DNA of 25,205 bases from Gammaproteobacteria bacterium UBA4475 (GCA_002389265.1 DGOD01000385.1:948-26152), one strand, 5' to 3'. Numbered from the stretch's first letter, positions 8,054 through 16,838 are shown. The notes: a model not told the origin generated them from the letters alone. Made by a program: numbers and translations.

Positions 8054-9526
8054 ATGGCTAACTATTTCAATACTTTGTCGCTGCGTGAGCAGCTCGCCCA
8101 ACTGGGTAAATGTGAATTTATGGATCCTGCTGCCTTCAGTGACGGGGTGAGTGTCCTGAAGGGCAAAAAACTGGTGGTCATAGGTTGTGGTTCACAGGGA
8201 CTCAATCAGGGCTTGAATTTGCGGGACAGCGGCCTTGATGTGTCTTACACCTTGCGTGATTCGGCTATCAAAGAGCAACGACAATCCTGGAAGAACGCCA
8301 CAGACAACGGCTTTACAGTGGGTACCTATGCGGAACTGATTCCGACGGCAGATTTAGTTCTTAACCTGACGCCAGACAAACAACATACAGCCGTGGTAAC
8401 AGAGGTTGTGCCTCTGATGAAGAAGAATGCGTGCCTTGCGTATTCGCACGGCTTCAATATTGTCGAAGAAGGTATGCAGATTCGGGATGACATTACGGTG
8501 ATCATGGTAGCGCCCAAATGTCCGGGCACGGAAGTACGTGAGGAATACAAACGGGGATTTGGTGTGCCGACGCTGATCGCGGTGCATGAGAAGAACGACC
8601 CTCAGGGACAAGGTCTGGCTATAGCGAAGGCCTATGCTGCCGGTACCGGAGGTCATAAGGCCGGTGTCTTAATGTCTTCCTTTATTGCTGAGGTCAAGTC
8701 TGACCTGATGGGCGAGCAAACCATTCTGTGTGGCATGCTCCAAACGGGTTCACTGTTGTGCTTCGATAAGATGGTTGCCCAGGGCATAGCGCCGGGTTAT
8801 GCGTCTAAATTGGTACAGTATGGTTGGGAAACGGTGACTGAAGCGCTCAAGTATGGTGGCGTCACAAACATGCTGGATCGCTTGTCAAACCCGGCAAAGA
8901 TCAAGGCTTTTGATCTCGCTGCTGAGCTCAAAGATATTATGCGGCCTTTGTACCACAAACACATGGACGACATCATGAGCGGCGCCTTTTCATCGGGCAT
9001 GATGCAGGACTGGGCCAATGATGATGTTAGTTTGTTGGGCTGGCGTAAAGAGACCGGCGAGTCGGCATTCGAGAATGCGACCAATACTGACGAAGAAATC
9101 AAAGAGCAGGAATATTTTGATCACGGCATTCTGATGGTCGCGATGGTTAAGGCCGGTGTTGAGCTGGCTTATGAAACCATGACTGCTGCTGGTATCAAGG
9201 CTGAGTCGGCTTACTATGAATCTCTGCATGAGACGCCACTGATAGCCAATACCATCGCCCGCAAAAAATTGTTTGAGATGAACAGTACTATTTCCGATAC
9301 GGCTGAATACGGTTGCTACCTTTACAATCACGCTTGCTTGCCCCTGTTGGCGGATTTTATGGCAGGGATGAATACGGATGTCATCGGTCATGGGTTGAGT
9401 CTCCAGGATACGGGTGTTGATAATCAACGCCTTATCGAAGTTAATGCTGCGCTTCGTAGCCATAGTGTTGAGATTATCGGCCAGACCTTGCGCGGCTATA
9501 TGAGCGCCATGAAAAAAATAGTCTAG
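8054..9526 (+). CDS. ilvC: Ketol-acid reductoisomerase, class II
   Basis: The 490-residue protein is nearly colinear with E. coli IlvC. It opens [20 protein letters not shown], has the dinucleotide-binding GCGSQG (about 44-49), [28 protein letters not shown], and the duplicated C-terminal knotted domain with [20 protein letters not shown] and [16 protein letters not shown]. It converts acetolactate or acetohydroxybutyrate to the dihydroxy acids of the valine, isoleucine and leucine pathway using NADPH and Mg2+ in the cytoplasm. The start chosen is the ATG at 8054 because it fits the family N-terminus and has AAAGGA about 10 bases upstream; the frame is open 26 codons further but those residues do not belong. 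No other ilv gene is adjacent. The next gene begins 25 bases after its stop. Confidence 0.97.
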   Translation: MANYFNTLSLREQLAQLGKCEFMDPAAFSDGVSVLKGKKLVVIGCGSQGLNQGLNLRDSGLDVSYTLRDSAIKEQRQSWKNATDNGFTVGTYAELIPTADLVLNLTPDKQHTAVVTEVVPLMKKNACLAYSHGFNIVEEGMQIRDDITVIMVAPKCPGTEVREEYKRGFGVPTLIAVHEKNDPQGQGLAIAKAYAAGTGGHKAGVLMSSFIAEVKSDLMGEQTILCGMLQTGSLLCFDKMVAQGIAPGYASKLVQYGWETVTEALKYGGVTNMLDRLSNPAKIKAFDLAAELKDIMRPLYHKHMDDIMSGAFSSGMMQDWANDDVSLLGWRKETGESAFENATNTDEEIKEQEYFDHGILMVAMVKAGVELAYETMTAAGIKAESAYYESLHETPLIANTIARKKLFEMNSTISDTAEYGCYLYNHACLPLLADFMAGMNTDVIGHGLSLQDTGVDNQRLIEVNAALRSHSVEIIGQTLRGYMSAMKKIV

Positions 9527-9551
9527 CGGGAACGCCAGGTCGCGACACTTG

Positions 9552-10976
9552 ATGGATACCATTTGCGTGCAACAGTGTACGGCGAAATTCAATGCTGATT
9601 TTTCGCTGGATGCGATCACCTGGAACATAGAGCCAGGCCAGTGTTGGGTGATTCTCGGCGCTAACGGCTCGGGGAAGTCTGCTTTAGGGGCTTTGTTGGC
9701 TGGCGAGGGTGAGATTCAATCTGGCTCGCTAACGGGCTTGCCCGGCCGAGTCAGCATTGTTTCTCTGGAAGCCCAGGCGAAACTCATTCAGGCAGAGCGT
9801 GATAAGGACGACAGCGATATCACTGATGTCGTGTTTGCCGGCACGCTCGTGGAAGAGATGCTTGAGGAGTCCTGTGTCGATCCTGCGCTGTTGGCTAAAC
9901 TCGTTCAGCGGTTCAATTTGACGCCGTTGTTGACGCGGAGTTTTCGGCATTTATCGACCGGCGAAACCCGTAAGTTGATGCTGGTCCAGGCGCTAGCCAG
10001 TCATCCGGAACTATTAATTCTTGATGAGCCCTTCGAAGGTCTGGATGTTCGAGCTGTGGAGATTTTGCGAGAGTGCCTGGTGGAGCAGAATAGGTCGACG
10101 GCTTTATTGTTGATTTTGAATCGCTTTGATGAGATCCCGGACTTCGTCACGCATATGGCGTTGTTACATCAGGGGGCGCTGGTCCAGCAGATAGCGGCCA
10201 ATGATCCGCCGGCAGTGGCCCAACTGGCGCAACTGCTGCATCTGCAAACCAGTGACATTCGAATACCCGAGATGGAAACTGATGTTAATGTGGCGGCGCT
10301 GGCGCCAGACCAGCCGCTGGTAGAGATTCGCAACGCGCGGATCGCCTATGGTGATAACCTTGTCTTTGAGCATCTCAACTGGCGCATTGAGCCTGGTCAA
10401 CACTGGCAATTGTCAGGTCCCAATGGCAGTGGTAAAACCTGTTTGCTGAACCTGATTACCGGTGATAACCCGCAGTGCTACAACAATGATATTTTCGTGT
10501 TCGGTTATCAGCGTGGCCAGGGAGAAAGTATCTGGGATATCAAGCAGCATATCGGCTATGTATCGTCGGGTTTGCAATGGGATTATCGCGTCAGCGTCAG
10601 CGTTCTGAATGTGATACTCTCCGGTTTTTACGATAGTATCGGTTTATACCAGACTGCATCAGATCGTCAGCAAGAGATTGCGCGTCAGTGGCTCGGATTG
10701 TTAGGGATGAGCCAGCGCGCTGGGGCGTCCTTCCAGCAACTCTCGTTTGGTGACCAGCGACTGCTGTTGATTGCTCGGGCGATGGTCAAGCATCCACCGC
10801 TGTTGATCCTCGACGAGCCCTGTCTGGGTCTGGATGATATGAATCGGCAACTGGTGCTGGCGTTGATTGAAAAGGTCTGTGCTGAGACGGATACTACGGT
10901 GGTGTATGTGAATCACCATGCGACGGACCGGATCGAGGGAATCGACCATTACTTGGCCCTCGATCAACGCAGCTGA
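9552..10976 (+). CDS. modF: ModF-like protein with two ABC ATPase domains
   Basis: The 474-residue soluble protein holds two ABC nucleotide-binding domains in tandem and no membrane segments. Domain 1: Walker A GANGSGKS (36-43), signature LSTGETRK, Walker B LLILDEPFEGLD, then NRFDEIPDFV where the switch His is usually found. Domain 2: Walker A GPNGSGKT (289-296), WDIKQHIGYVSS, signature LSFGDQRL, Walker B LLILDEPCLGLD, switch region VNHHATD. This order and these exact phrases match E. coli ModF (once called PhrA), whose gene follows the modE regulator and whose function is still poorly defined. Here there are no molybdate transport genes; it follows ilvC by 25 bases, suggesting co-transcription. 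The ATG at 9552 is preferred over the in-frame TTG immediately before it. Homology is clear, the biological role is not. Confidence 0.85.
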   Translation: MDTICVQQCTAKFNADFSLDAITWNIEPGQCWVILGANGSGKSALGALLAGEGEIQSGSLTGLPGRVSIVSLEAQAKLIQAERDKDDSDITDVVFAGTLVEEMLEESCVDPALLAKLVQRFNLTPLLTRSFRHLSTGETRKLMLVQALASHPELLILDEPFEGLDVRAVEILRECLVEQNRSTALLLILNRFDEIPDFVTHMALLHQGALVQQIAANDPPAVAQLAQLLHLQTSDIRIPEMETDVNVAALAPDQPLVEIRNARIAYGDNLVFEHLNWRIEPGQHWQLSGPNGSGKTCLLNLITGDNPQCYNNDIFVFGYQRGQGESIWDIKQHIGYVSSGLQWDYRVSVSVLNVILSGFYDSIGLYQTASDRQQEIARQWLGLLGMSQRAGASFQQLSFGDQRLLLIARAMVKHPPLLILDEPCLGLDDMNRQLVLALIEKVCAETDTTVVYVNHHATDRIEGIDHYLALDQRS

Positions 10977-10984
10977 AGCGGATG

Positions 10985-10998
10985 GCCGTCATGACGGC
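10985..10998. promoter_or_regulatory. 14-bp perfect palindrome
   Basis: GCCGTCATGACGGC is a loop-free perfect palindrome lying eight bases after the ATPase stop and 36 bases before the MFS start. It could be an operator for the MFS gene or a weak RNA hairpin; nothing else supports either. Confidence 0.3.
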
Positions 10999-11034
10999 AC
11001 GCTATTAAACTAATTATTGTCGAGATCGAGATAC

Positions 11035-12234
11035 ATGCCTACTCAACCGCCAGGTTTTCCCCTGGTCTTCGCTAAACGCATCTTGCTGTTCTCGCTGATT
11101 GCTGTGGGTATGGGGCAGACGGTATTGTTTGCCATTCTGGCGCCCCTGGGTCGAGAAATCGGGTTGAGCGTGATTCAAATTGGCGCGATTATTTCTGCGT
11201 CGTCCGTGACTGTCTTTCTGTGCATGCCGATCTGGGGCCGAGCCAGTGATCGCTGGGGGCGCAAGCGCATTATTCTGGTGGGTCTGTTTGGCTATAGCCT
11301 GGGTACTGTGGTCTTTGCCGCCGTATTCAAATCGGCAATGATCGGACTGTTTCCACCGATGCTGGCGTTTGTTGCTCTGGTGGTGTCGCGCATGGCCCAT
11401 GCTTCTGTGATGTCGGCGACCATGCCGGCGGCGAGTGCCTATATGGCAGATATCACTGACATCGCAACCCGAACTAAAGGTATGGGCGCTGTGGGTGCGG
11501 CGAATAATTTGGGCGCGATTCTGGGGCCGGCATTAGGCGGTGGTCTAGCCATCTTCACGCTACTGACTCCGCTCTGGTTTTCTGCCGGCATTACGTTGGT
11601 GACGGCCGTGATCGTGCTGATTTACTTGCCCGATGTGCCGCGCCAAGTGTTTACCCGTAAGCAGGCGAAGATGAAGCGCACAGATCCCCGCATCATGCCC
11701 TTCATGATTGTCGGAGTGTTGATGTTTATGGGCTTTGCGATCGTTCAGCAAACCATGGCGTTTCGGTTTCAGGATGTGCTGTCTTTGACTGCGGTTCAAA
11801 CGGCTCGAACCTTTGGTTTGGGTATGATGCTCTCAGCTGCCGCATCGCTGTTTTCGCAAGCGGTTCTGGTTCAACATCTGGATATTCGACCTTTCAATTT
11901 GTTGCGTATCGCCATGCCGTTGCTGATCTTGGCGTTTATTATTATGGCGACTGCAGAATCTAGAATTCTGTTGTTAGTGGCCATGACGCTGTTGGGTTTA
12001 GGTATGGGTCTGGCTGGACCAGGCTTTATGGCGGGCGCATCCTTGGCAGTTGGACCGGAAGAGCAGGGTGCTGTTGCCGGTGTCGCGGGCTCCTGTGGTC
12101 CCTTAGGTTTTACCATCGGGCCGATTCTGGGCACGATTTTGTATTCCATTCAGCCGGAATATCCCTATATATTTACGCTGATGGTGTACTTGCCGTTATT
12201 GGTGTTTGTGCTGTGGCATAAGGATAAGATTTGA
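11035..12234 (+). CDS. MFS exporter, drug-resistance (TetA/Bcr) type
   Basis: About 399 residues with 12 predicted membrane helices. The loop between helices 2 and 3 carries the MFS motif A in the form GRASDRWGRKRIILVG, and helix 5 carries a glycine/proline-rich antiporter motif (GAVGAANNLGAILGPALGGG), the motif C typical of drug/H+ antiporters with 12 or 14 helices. Later helices include GSCGPLGFTIGPILGT. Such proteins export small hydrophobic compounds across the inner membrane. I take the ATG at 11035; a TTG at 11017 in frame would add only six residues. The ribosome binding site is weak (GAGAT). It is 55 bases after the ATPase gene with a palindrome between them, so operon membership is uncertain. 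It converges on rimK. Confidence 0.85.
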   Translation: MPTQPPGFPLVFAKRILLFSLIAVGMGQTVLFAILAPLGREIGLSVIQIGAIISASSVTVFLCMPIWGRASDRWGRKRIILVGLFGYSLGTVVFAAVFKSAMIGLFPPMLAFVALVVSRMAHASVMSATMPAASAYMADITDIATRTKGMGAVGAANNLGAILGPALGGGLAIFTLLTPLWFSAGITLVTAVIVLIYLPDVPRQVFTRKQAKMKRTDPRIMPFMIVGVLMFMGFAIVQQTMAFRFQDVLSLTAVQTARTFGLGMMLSAAASLFSQAVLVQHLDIRPFNLLRIAMPLLILAFIIMATAESRILLLVAMTLLGLGMGLAGPGFMAGASLAVGPEEQGAVAGVAGSCGPLGFTIGPILGTILYSIQPEYPYIFTLMVYLPLLVFVLWHKDKI

Positions 12235-12281
12235 GCGGCTAGATTTGACAGCAGGCAACTGGTCGGTGTTTGGTTAGTCTT

Positions 12282-12311
12282 CCGGCGGGTACTGCGCGAA
12301 AAACCTGCCGG
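12282..12311. terminator. Hairpin in convergent MFS/rimK gap
   Basis: Positions 12282-12290 pair with 12303-12311 over nine bases with one G-U wobble and a 12-base loop. No T tract follows, so the terminator role for the two converging genes is only suggested by its position. Confidence 0.3.
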
Positions 12312-12370
12312 CCAATACGTGTTCGCCGTTTTTGATAACCTATTGCACTTCGGCAAAATACCTGTAGTGA

Positions 12371-13282
12371 CTAGCCTTTACCCTTGGTTTTGTTCTTGTG
12401 CTTGCCGGCGTTCTTCTCGATAAATTCAAACACCATGCCAGCGATATCTTTGCTGGTAGCCGTCTCGATGCCTTCGAGGCCGGGGGACGAATTTACTTCC
12501 ATGATCAAGGGGCCGCGATCCGAGCGCAGAATATCCACGCCGCACATATTAAGTCCCATGGTGGCGGCCGCTTTGACGGCGGTACGCCGCTCAGCGGCGC
12601 TGAGTTTAACCAGTTGCGCTGTACCGCCGCGATGCAGATTGGAGCGAAATTCGCCGGGTGCAGCGCGGCGTTCCATCGCCGCGATGACCTTGTCGCCAAC
12701 CACGAAGCAGCGGATGTCCGAGCCTTTCGATTCCTTAATAAATTCCTGTACGAGGATGTTGGCGTTTAACCCCATAAAAGCCTCGATGACACTGCTGGCC
12801 GCTTTTTTGGTTTCCGCCAGCACTACGCCAATACCCTGTGTGCCTTCCAGTAATTTAATCACCACGGGGGCGCCCCCGACTTCTCTGATCAGCGCGTCAG
12901 TGCTGTCAGTGTTATGGGCATAAGCGGTGATGGGGATACCGATTTTCTTACGCGATAATAATTGCAGCGAGCGTAACTTATCTCGTGAGCGGGAAATTGC
13001 CACGGACTCATTCACACTATAAACGCCCATCATTTCAAACTGGCGCAGAACGGCTGTGCCATAGGACGTCACCGATGCCCCAATACGAGGAATGACCGCA
13101 TCAAAGTCATCAGCGCCGAACTCTTCGTCGCGATAGTGCAGCGTTGGTTTTTCCGAGGTGATGTCCATAAAGCATTTAAGATGGTCCAATACGCGCACTT
13201 CGTGACCGCGAGCGACACCAGCTTCGATCAGGCGGCGGGTAGAGTAGAGTTTCTTGTTCCGTGACAATATGGCAATGCGCAA
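12371..13282 (-). CDS. rimK: RimK, ATP-grasp ribosomal protein S6 glutamate ligase
   Basis: The 303-residue protein matches RimK over its length: [46 protein letters not shown], the ATP-grasp region [17 protein letters not shown] (binding nucleotide), FRSNLHRGG, and the metal-binding end [12 protein letters not shown]. RimK adds glutamate residues to the C-terminus of ribosomal protein S6 in the cytoplasm; E. coli RimK can also make poly-alpha-glutamate. The start is TTG (13280-13282), not ATG, with AGAGG six bases upstream, which gives a normal N-terminus. The C-terminus ends in a lysine-rich tail ([14 protein letters not shown]) instead of the short E. coli end. No RimB-type protease gene is adjacent. 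It is divergent from the SDR gene. Confidence 0.94.
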   Translation of the reverse strand: MRIAILSRNKKLYSTRRLIEAGVARGHEVRVLDHLKCFMDITSEKPTLHYRDEEFGADDFDAVIPRIGASVTSYGTAVLRQFEMMGVYSVNESVAISRSRDKLRSLQLLSRKKIGIPITAYAHNTDSTDALIREVGGAPVVIKLLEGTQGIGVVLAETKKAASSVIEAFMGLNANILVQEFIKESKGSDIRCFVVGDKVIAAMERRAAPGEFRSNLHRGGTAQLVKLSAAERRTAVKAAATMGLNMCGVDILRSDRGPLIMEVNSSPGLEGIETATSKDIAGMVFEFIEKNAGKHKNKTKGKG

Positions 13283-13361
13283 TACGGGCCTCTCAATGCT
13301 TGGGGAAGTGAAAAATATGTCAAATGCCGATAGGGGTTTCGGCTTCTATTAATAATGCATT

Positions 13362-13373
13362 CTATCATGATAG
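13362..13373. promoter_or_regulatory. 12-bp palindrome in rimK/SDR intergenic region
   Basis: CTATCATGATAG is a perfect palindrome in the 273-base divergent region, next to an AT-rich TATTAATAAT stretch (13348-13357) that could serve as the -10 region of rimK. It is a possible operator, without other support. Confidence 0.3.
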
Positions 13374-13416
13374 TTCGTTCCGATAGCGACCAGAATAATC
13401 TCACGATCACCAAAAG

Positions 13417-13445
13417 TTGACTGCCCCGTAGCGCTGACATATGGC
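13417..13445 (+). promoter_or_regulatory. Weak candidate promoter for the SDR gene
   Basis: TTGACT (13417-13422) matches five of six -35 bases and is followed, after 17 bases, by TATGGC, which is a poor -10. It would leave a leader of about 100 bases before the SDR start. Confidence 0.25.
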
Positions 13446-13555
13446 ATCACCCTTGTCAGCGGATATTTCGAACAGAAACTATCTCAAATGAATGATTGGT
13501 GATCGGCTACAAGTGTGTTTTATTCATGCCTGAAAATGACAATAGAGGGTTGAGT

Positions 13556-14323
13556 ATGCGACTGAAAGATAAGGTGATCGTTATTACCGGTGGGGCCGGA
13601 GAACTAGGCTCAACCATGGCTCGTCGATTCCTGGCGGAGGGTGCCAGTGTGTTACTGGCTGACTTGGACGGCGCCGCGTTGGCGGCAACATCGGCCAGTC
13701 TGGGGGGCGAGCGCATCGCTTTGTGTGTGGCCGATGTTGGCGAAGAGGCGGACAATGCACGCATTATCAAGGACGCCGAAGCGGCATTCGGTGGCGTTGA
13801 TGTGTTCGTCGCGAATGCGGGCATTGAAGGTAAAATGGGCCCGATCGCCACGCAGTTGGCTGAAGATTTTGATCGGGTGATGCGGGTTAATGTGCGCGGT
13901 CCATTTCTGGGTATCAAGTACGCGATGCCTGCCATCGCCCGTCGGGGTGGCGGCAGCATCATTATTTTGTCTTCTATTGCCGGTGTCACCGGTGGTAACG
14001 GTGTTGCACCTTATTCCATCAGCAAGCATGCGGTAATAGGTCTGATGCGTAGTGCTGCGATGGAGGGTGCTGCGGCCGGGGTGCGGGTCAATACCATCAA
14101 CCCCGCGCCGATGGTAGGCCGCATGATCCGATCTATCGAGGAAGGTCTTAGCCCGGGGCACGAAGATGAAATGCGGGCTGCCTATGTCGCCAATTCCATA
14201 CCGATGGGGCGCTACGCAAATTTTGAGGATATGTCGGGATTATTGGTGCTGCTCGCCAGTGACGAAAGTAGTTTCCTCACGGGCAGCGTTTATATGGCCG
14301 ATGGTGGTATGAGCGCACGTTAA
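13556..14323 (+). CDS. Short-chain dehydrogenase/reductase (SDR), classical type
   Basis: A 255-residue cytoplasmic NAD(P)-dependent oxidoreductase. The cofactor motif is TGGAGELG (11-18), the structural NAG is at 87-89, an Asn at 112 lies in helix 4, and the catalytic set is S140, Y153 and K157 (YSISK). An acidic residue follows the second beta strand (LADLDG), which usually favours NAD(H) over NADP(H). The substrate cannot be told. The ATG at 13556 is chosen because GAGGG lies six bases upstream and the family N-terminus (MRLKDKVIVITGG) begins there; the frame continues upstream without a good site. It is divergent from rimK, and the C-terminus (FLTGSVYMADGGMSAR) is complete. Confidence 0.9.
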   Translation: MRLKDKVIVITGGAGELGSTMARRFLAEGASVLLADLDGAALAATSASLGGERIALCVADVGEEADNARIIKDAEAAFGGVDVFVANAGIEGKMGPIATQLAEDFDRVMRVNVRGPFLGIKYAMPAIARRGGGSIIILSSIAGVTGGNGVAPYSISKHAVIGLMRSAAMEGAAAGVRVNTINPAPMVGRMIRSIEEGLSPGHEDEMRAAYVANSIPMGRYANFEDMSGLLVLLASDESSFLTGSVYMADGGMSAR

Positions 14324-14333
14324 ATAGGTGCAG

Positions 14334-14549
14334 TTATTTTCTGGTGATGAGGTAGATACCCAGAACGAAGCTTACGGCACCGCCGATATAGCACATGATG
14401 ACTTCATCGGTGTCGGAGCCAGTCACAACGTTTGAGATCTGTGCGCTCAAGGAGCTTGATAGTTGATAAGCCCAGTATTCGAGGCCGAGTCCGATCAACG
14501 CCAGGATGATACCCATAGATTGCAGAGAAGTTGGAGAGCGACTGGCCAT
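14334..14549 (-). CDS. DUF3185 family small membrane protein
   Basis: The 71-residue protein has two membrane segments: GIILALIGLGLEYWAYQLS and YIGGAVSFVLGIYLI, separated by a polar loop with TGSDTDEVIM, and it ends in a short basic tail (TRK). This pattern, and the TGS-D motif before the second helix, fits the DUF3185 family of unknown function. The ATG at 14547-14549 is chosen for its AAGGA seven bases upstream. A factor-independent terminator (14576-14610) sits just 27 bases upstream of this start, on the same strand, so the gene has little room for a promoter of its own and may depend on readthrough. Confidence 0.75.
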   Translation of the reverse strand: MASRSPTSLQSMGIILALIGLGLEYWAYQLSSSLSAQISNVVTGSDTDEVIMCYIGGAVSFVLGIYLITRK

Positions 14550-14575
14550 GTAAATTCCTTCTGGAGGAGGGCGTG

Positions 14576-14610
14576 AAAAAATCCAGTTGGCGCCATAGGC
14601 GCGCAACTGG
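14576..14610 (-). terminator. Factor-independent terminator on minus strand
   Basis: A strong stem, 14583-14589 paired with 14604-14610 and extended by a further GGCGCC-like five pairs past one bulged G, is closed by a 3-base loop and followed on the minus strand by T6 (A6 at 14576-14581 on plus). It lies 19 bases after the stop of the lysine-rich microprotein gene. Confidence 0.8.
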
Positions 14611-14628
14611 AAAGCGCTATTGGAACGC

Positions 14629-14739
14629 TTAAATATCTTTGCGGTTGGATTTTTTCTCTTTCTTGGCCTCGCGTTTTTCCTTCAGCGTTTTATCAGATTT
14701 TTTCTTGACCATTTTTTTAGCGTCTTGACCTTTCGACAT
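14629..14739 (-). CDS. Lysine-rich 36-residue microprotein
   Basis: From the ATG at 14737-14739 the product is 36 residues, about 14 of them Lys with Arg, Asp and Glu making up most of the rest, and no aromatic residue; it starts MSKGQDAKK and ends KSNRKDI. A near-consensus AGGAG stands six bases before the ATG, a TACAAT -10-like hexamer is at 14780-14785 (minus strand), and a true terminator follows the stop. Together these make a complete small transcription unit. The composition suggests a disordered, highly charged peptide that could bind nucleic acid or ribosomes, but that is inference. I recall similar short MSKG... Lys-rich hypothetical proteins in gammaproteobacteria, without known function. 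Confidence 0.7.
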   Translation of the reverse strand: MSKGQDAKKMVKKKSDKTLKEKREAKKEKKSNRKDI

Positions 14740-14779
14740 ATTCTGCTCCTTTTAACGGGTTAATCTAAAAAGCCGCGCT

Positions 14780-14785
14780 ATTGTA
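14780..14785 (-). promoter_or_regulatory. -10-like element for the microprotein gene
   Basis: TACAAT on the minus strand matches five of six -10 bases and is 40 bases before the microprotein ATG. No good -35 is found at 16-18 bases upstream. Confidence 0.3.
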
Positions 14786-15016
14786 TGGGGAAATTCGATG
14801 CAAGTAATCAACTCCCGGCAGTAAGTTCTGATATATTATTTTTAACGGCGTATCTGCCGCTCAGTTGGCGGCCGTCTGATCTGGCGGTTTGGGGTCTTGG
14901 TGCCTCGAGCAGCACCCTTGGCGATGGTTTGATGCCGTTGAACTACGGCAGCAACGAGATTAACGTTTTGCATTAATCAGCAGGGTGCTGCTGTTGTCTA
15001 TAGATAGGAAGTCATC

Positions 15017-16669
15017 ATGAAGAAATTTGGGATCGTTGTCGTCATCTTGCTGGTCACCGGTTATTTTGGTTGGCAGAACCGCGTTGACATCCTCGTTTGG
15101 GGTGCACCTAAGTTGACGCTTCTGATGAATCCTGTTTTACCTAATATCCCGACAAAATGGGCCCAGGGTCCCGCTAGCACAGCGCTGCCGGCTAGCGAGC
15201 GGCAGCCCAACATCATTCTGATTCTGGTGGATGACATGGGTTTTAACGACATCTCACTATACAACGGTGGTGCCGCTGATGGGAGCCTGCAAACGCCGAA
15301 CATCGATGCCCTGGCCAGGCAAGGTGTGACCTTCGACAATGGCTATGCTGCTAACGCCGTTTGTGCGCCGTCCCGCGCATCGTTGCTCACAGGCCGATAT
15401 TCAACCCGCTTCGGTTTCGAGTTCACGCCGATTCCCAAAGTGGGTCCACGTATCTTTCAATGGATGGATGATATTAATCCGTCGGTGTTGCCGCTTGATA
15501 TTGATATGGTCGCCGCCGCAGAGTTGCCGAGTATGCAGGAGCAGGGCGTCCCCACTGAAGAAATCACCATCGCTGAGACATTGAAAGATGCGGGTTACTA
15601 CACCGCGCATATCGGCAAATGGCATTTAGGAGCGACTAATGGCATGCGACCGGAAGATCAAGGCTTTGATGACAGTCTCTATATGAGTGGTGTGCTATAT
15701 CTGCCAGAAGATGATCCACGGGTTGTTAATGCCAAAGTGGATGATCAAATCGATAAGATGGTCTGGGCTTTCGGGGAGTATAGCGCGCAGTTTAACGGTG
15801 GGCCGAAGTTTGAACCCGATGGTTACCTGACGGATTACTATACTGATGAGGCGGTGAAGGTGATCGATGCCAATCGTAATCAGCCGTTCTTTTTGTATCT
15901 TGCTCAATGGGGGATTCACAATCCTCTGCAAGCAAAACGCGAAGACTATGATGCGTTAGCGCATATTCAAGACCCAAAGTTAAGAGTCTATGCCAGCATG
16001 ATCCGTTCCCTAGACCGTAGCGTCGCGCAAATCACCGAGGCCCTCGAGCGCAATGGCATTGCTGATAATACGTTGATTGTGTTTACCAGTGATAATGGCG
16101 GTGCTGGCTATATCGGTTTGGCTGATGTGAATAAACCCTATCGAGGCTGGAAGTTGACGCACTTTGAAGGCGGGACTCACGTGCCTTATATGGCCAAGTG
16201 GCCCGCAAAGATCGCGGCAGGCAGCGAGATGCAGGCGCCCATTCATCACGTTGACCTGTTTCATACCTTTGCCGCTGCTGCTGGCGCGGCGATTCCCGCA
16301 GATCGAAAACTTGATGGTGTGAATTTGTTGCCCTATATTCGCAATGAAGCGCAGGGTAACCCGCATGAGACCTTATTTTGGCGCCAAGGTCATCATCAGG
16401 CAGTGCTCCACCAAGGCTGGAAGATGGTGCGCGCTGACCAGCCTGATAAACGCTGGTTGTTTAACCTGGCGGCGGATCCCACTGAGCAAAATAATTTGGC
16501 GGCGGCTAATCCTGAACAGGTTGCGCTGCTCGAAGGTCTGTTGGCGGCGCATAACGCGGAACAGATTGAACCCCTGTCGCCCAGTGTGCTCGATAGCCCA
16601 CAGCTGATCGACAAAGATGGCTCAAAAGCGTACGAAGAAGGCGATGAGTACATTTATTGGCCCAACTGA
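15017..16669 (+). CDS. Exported or membrane-anchored type I sulfatase
   Basis: A 550-residue arylsulfatase-family protein. The N-terminus (MKKFGIVVVILLVTGYFGW) is an uncleaved-anchor or signal-peptide-like segment, so the enzyme probably works outside the cytoplasm. The sulfatase core starts at PNIILILVDDMGFND with metal ligands D72 and D73; the formylglycine signature is C116-A-P-S-R120 within CAPSRASLLTG. Other motifs are HIGKWHLG, FTSDNGG and the pocket histidine in IHHVDLFHT. The substrate is unknown. The ATG at 15017 has AGGAA six or seven bases upstream. It differs clearly from the sulfatase at 3568-5103, which lacks a signal and has other motifs. Nothing adjacent suggests a polysaccharide degradation locus. 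Confidence 0.9.
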   Translation: MKKFGIVVVILLVTGYFGWQNRVDILVWGAPKLTLLMNPVLPNIPTKWAQGPASTALPASERQPNIILILVDDMGFNDISLYNGGAADGSLQTPNIDALARQGVTFDNGYAANAVCAPSRASLLTGRYSTRFGFEFTPIPKVGPRIFQWMDDINPSVLPLDIDMVAAAELPSMQEQGVPTEEITIAETLKDAGYYTAHIGKWHLGATNGMRPEDQGFDDSLYMSGVLYLPEDDPRVVNAKVDDQIDKMVWAFGEYSAQFNGGPKFEPDGYLTDYYTDEAVKVIDANRNQPFFLYLAQWGIHNPLQAKREDYDALAHIQDPKLRVYASMIRSLDRSVAQITEALERNGIADNTLIVFTSDNGGAGYIGLADVNKPYRGWKLTHFEGGTHVPYMAKWPAKIAAGSEMQAPIHHVDLFHTFAAAAGAAIPADRKLDGVNLLPYIRNEAQGNPHETLFWRQGHHQAVLHQGWKMVRADQPDKRWLFNLAADPTEQNNLAAANPEQVALLEGLLAAHNAEQIEPLSPSVLDSPQLIDKDGSKAYEEGDEYIYWPN

Positions 16670-16838
16670 TCTGGCACTCAGCGTGATGAGGGTAGCCTGA
16701 TATAAGTCAAGATGACAGTGTCGATTCGCGTCTAGATTAGGGTTTTCTCTATCACCAGTTGCGCCGTTAATGGTTTCGGTCCGGCAGCTGGATATCATCC
16801 TTGAGATGGCAAAGTCGGTTGTGACAGGAGGCGATACC

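Noticed and set aside
14785..14976. 63-residue plus-strand frame before the sulfatase
   Set aside because: No ribosome binding site, unconvincing composition, and its ATG overlaps the -10-like element of the opposite-strand microprotein gene.
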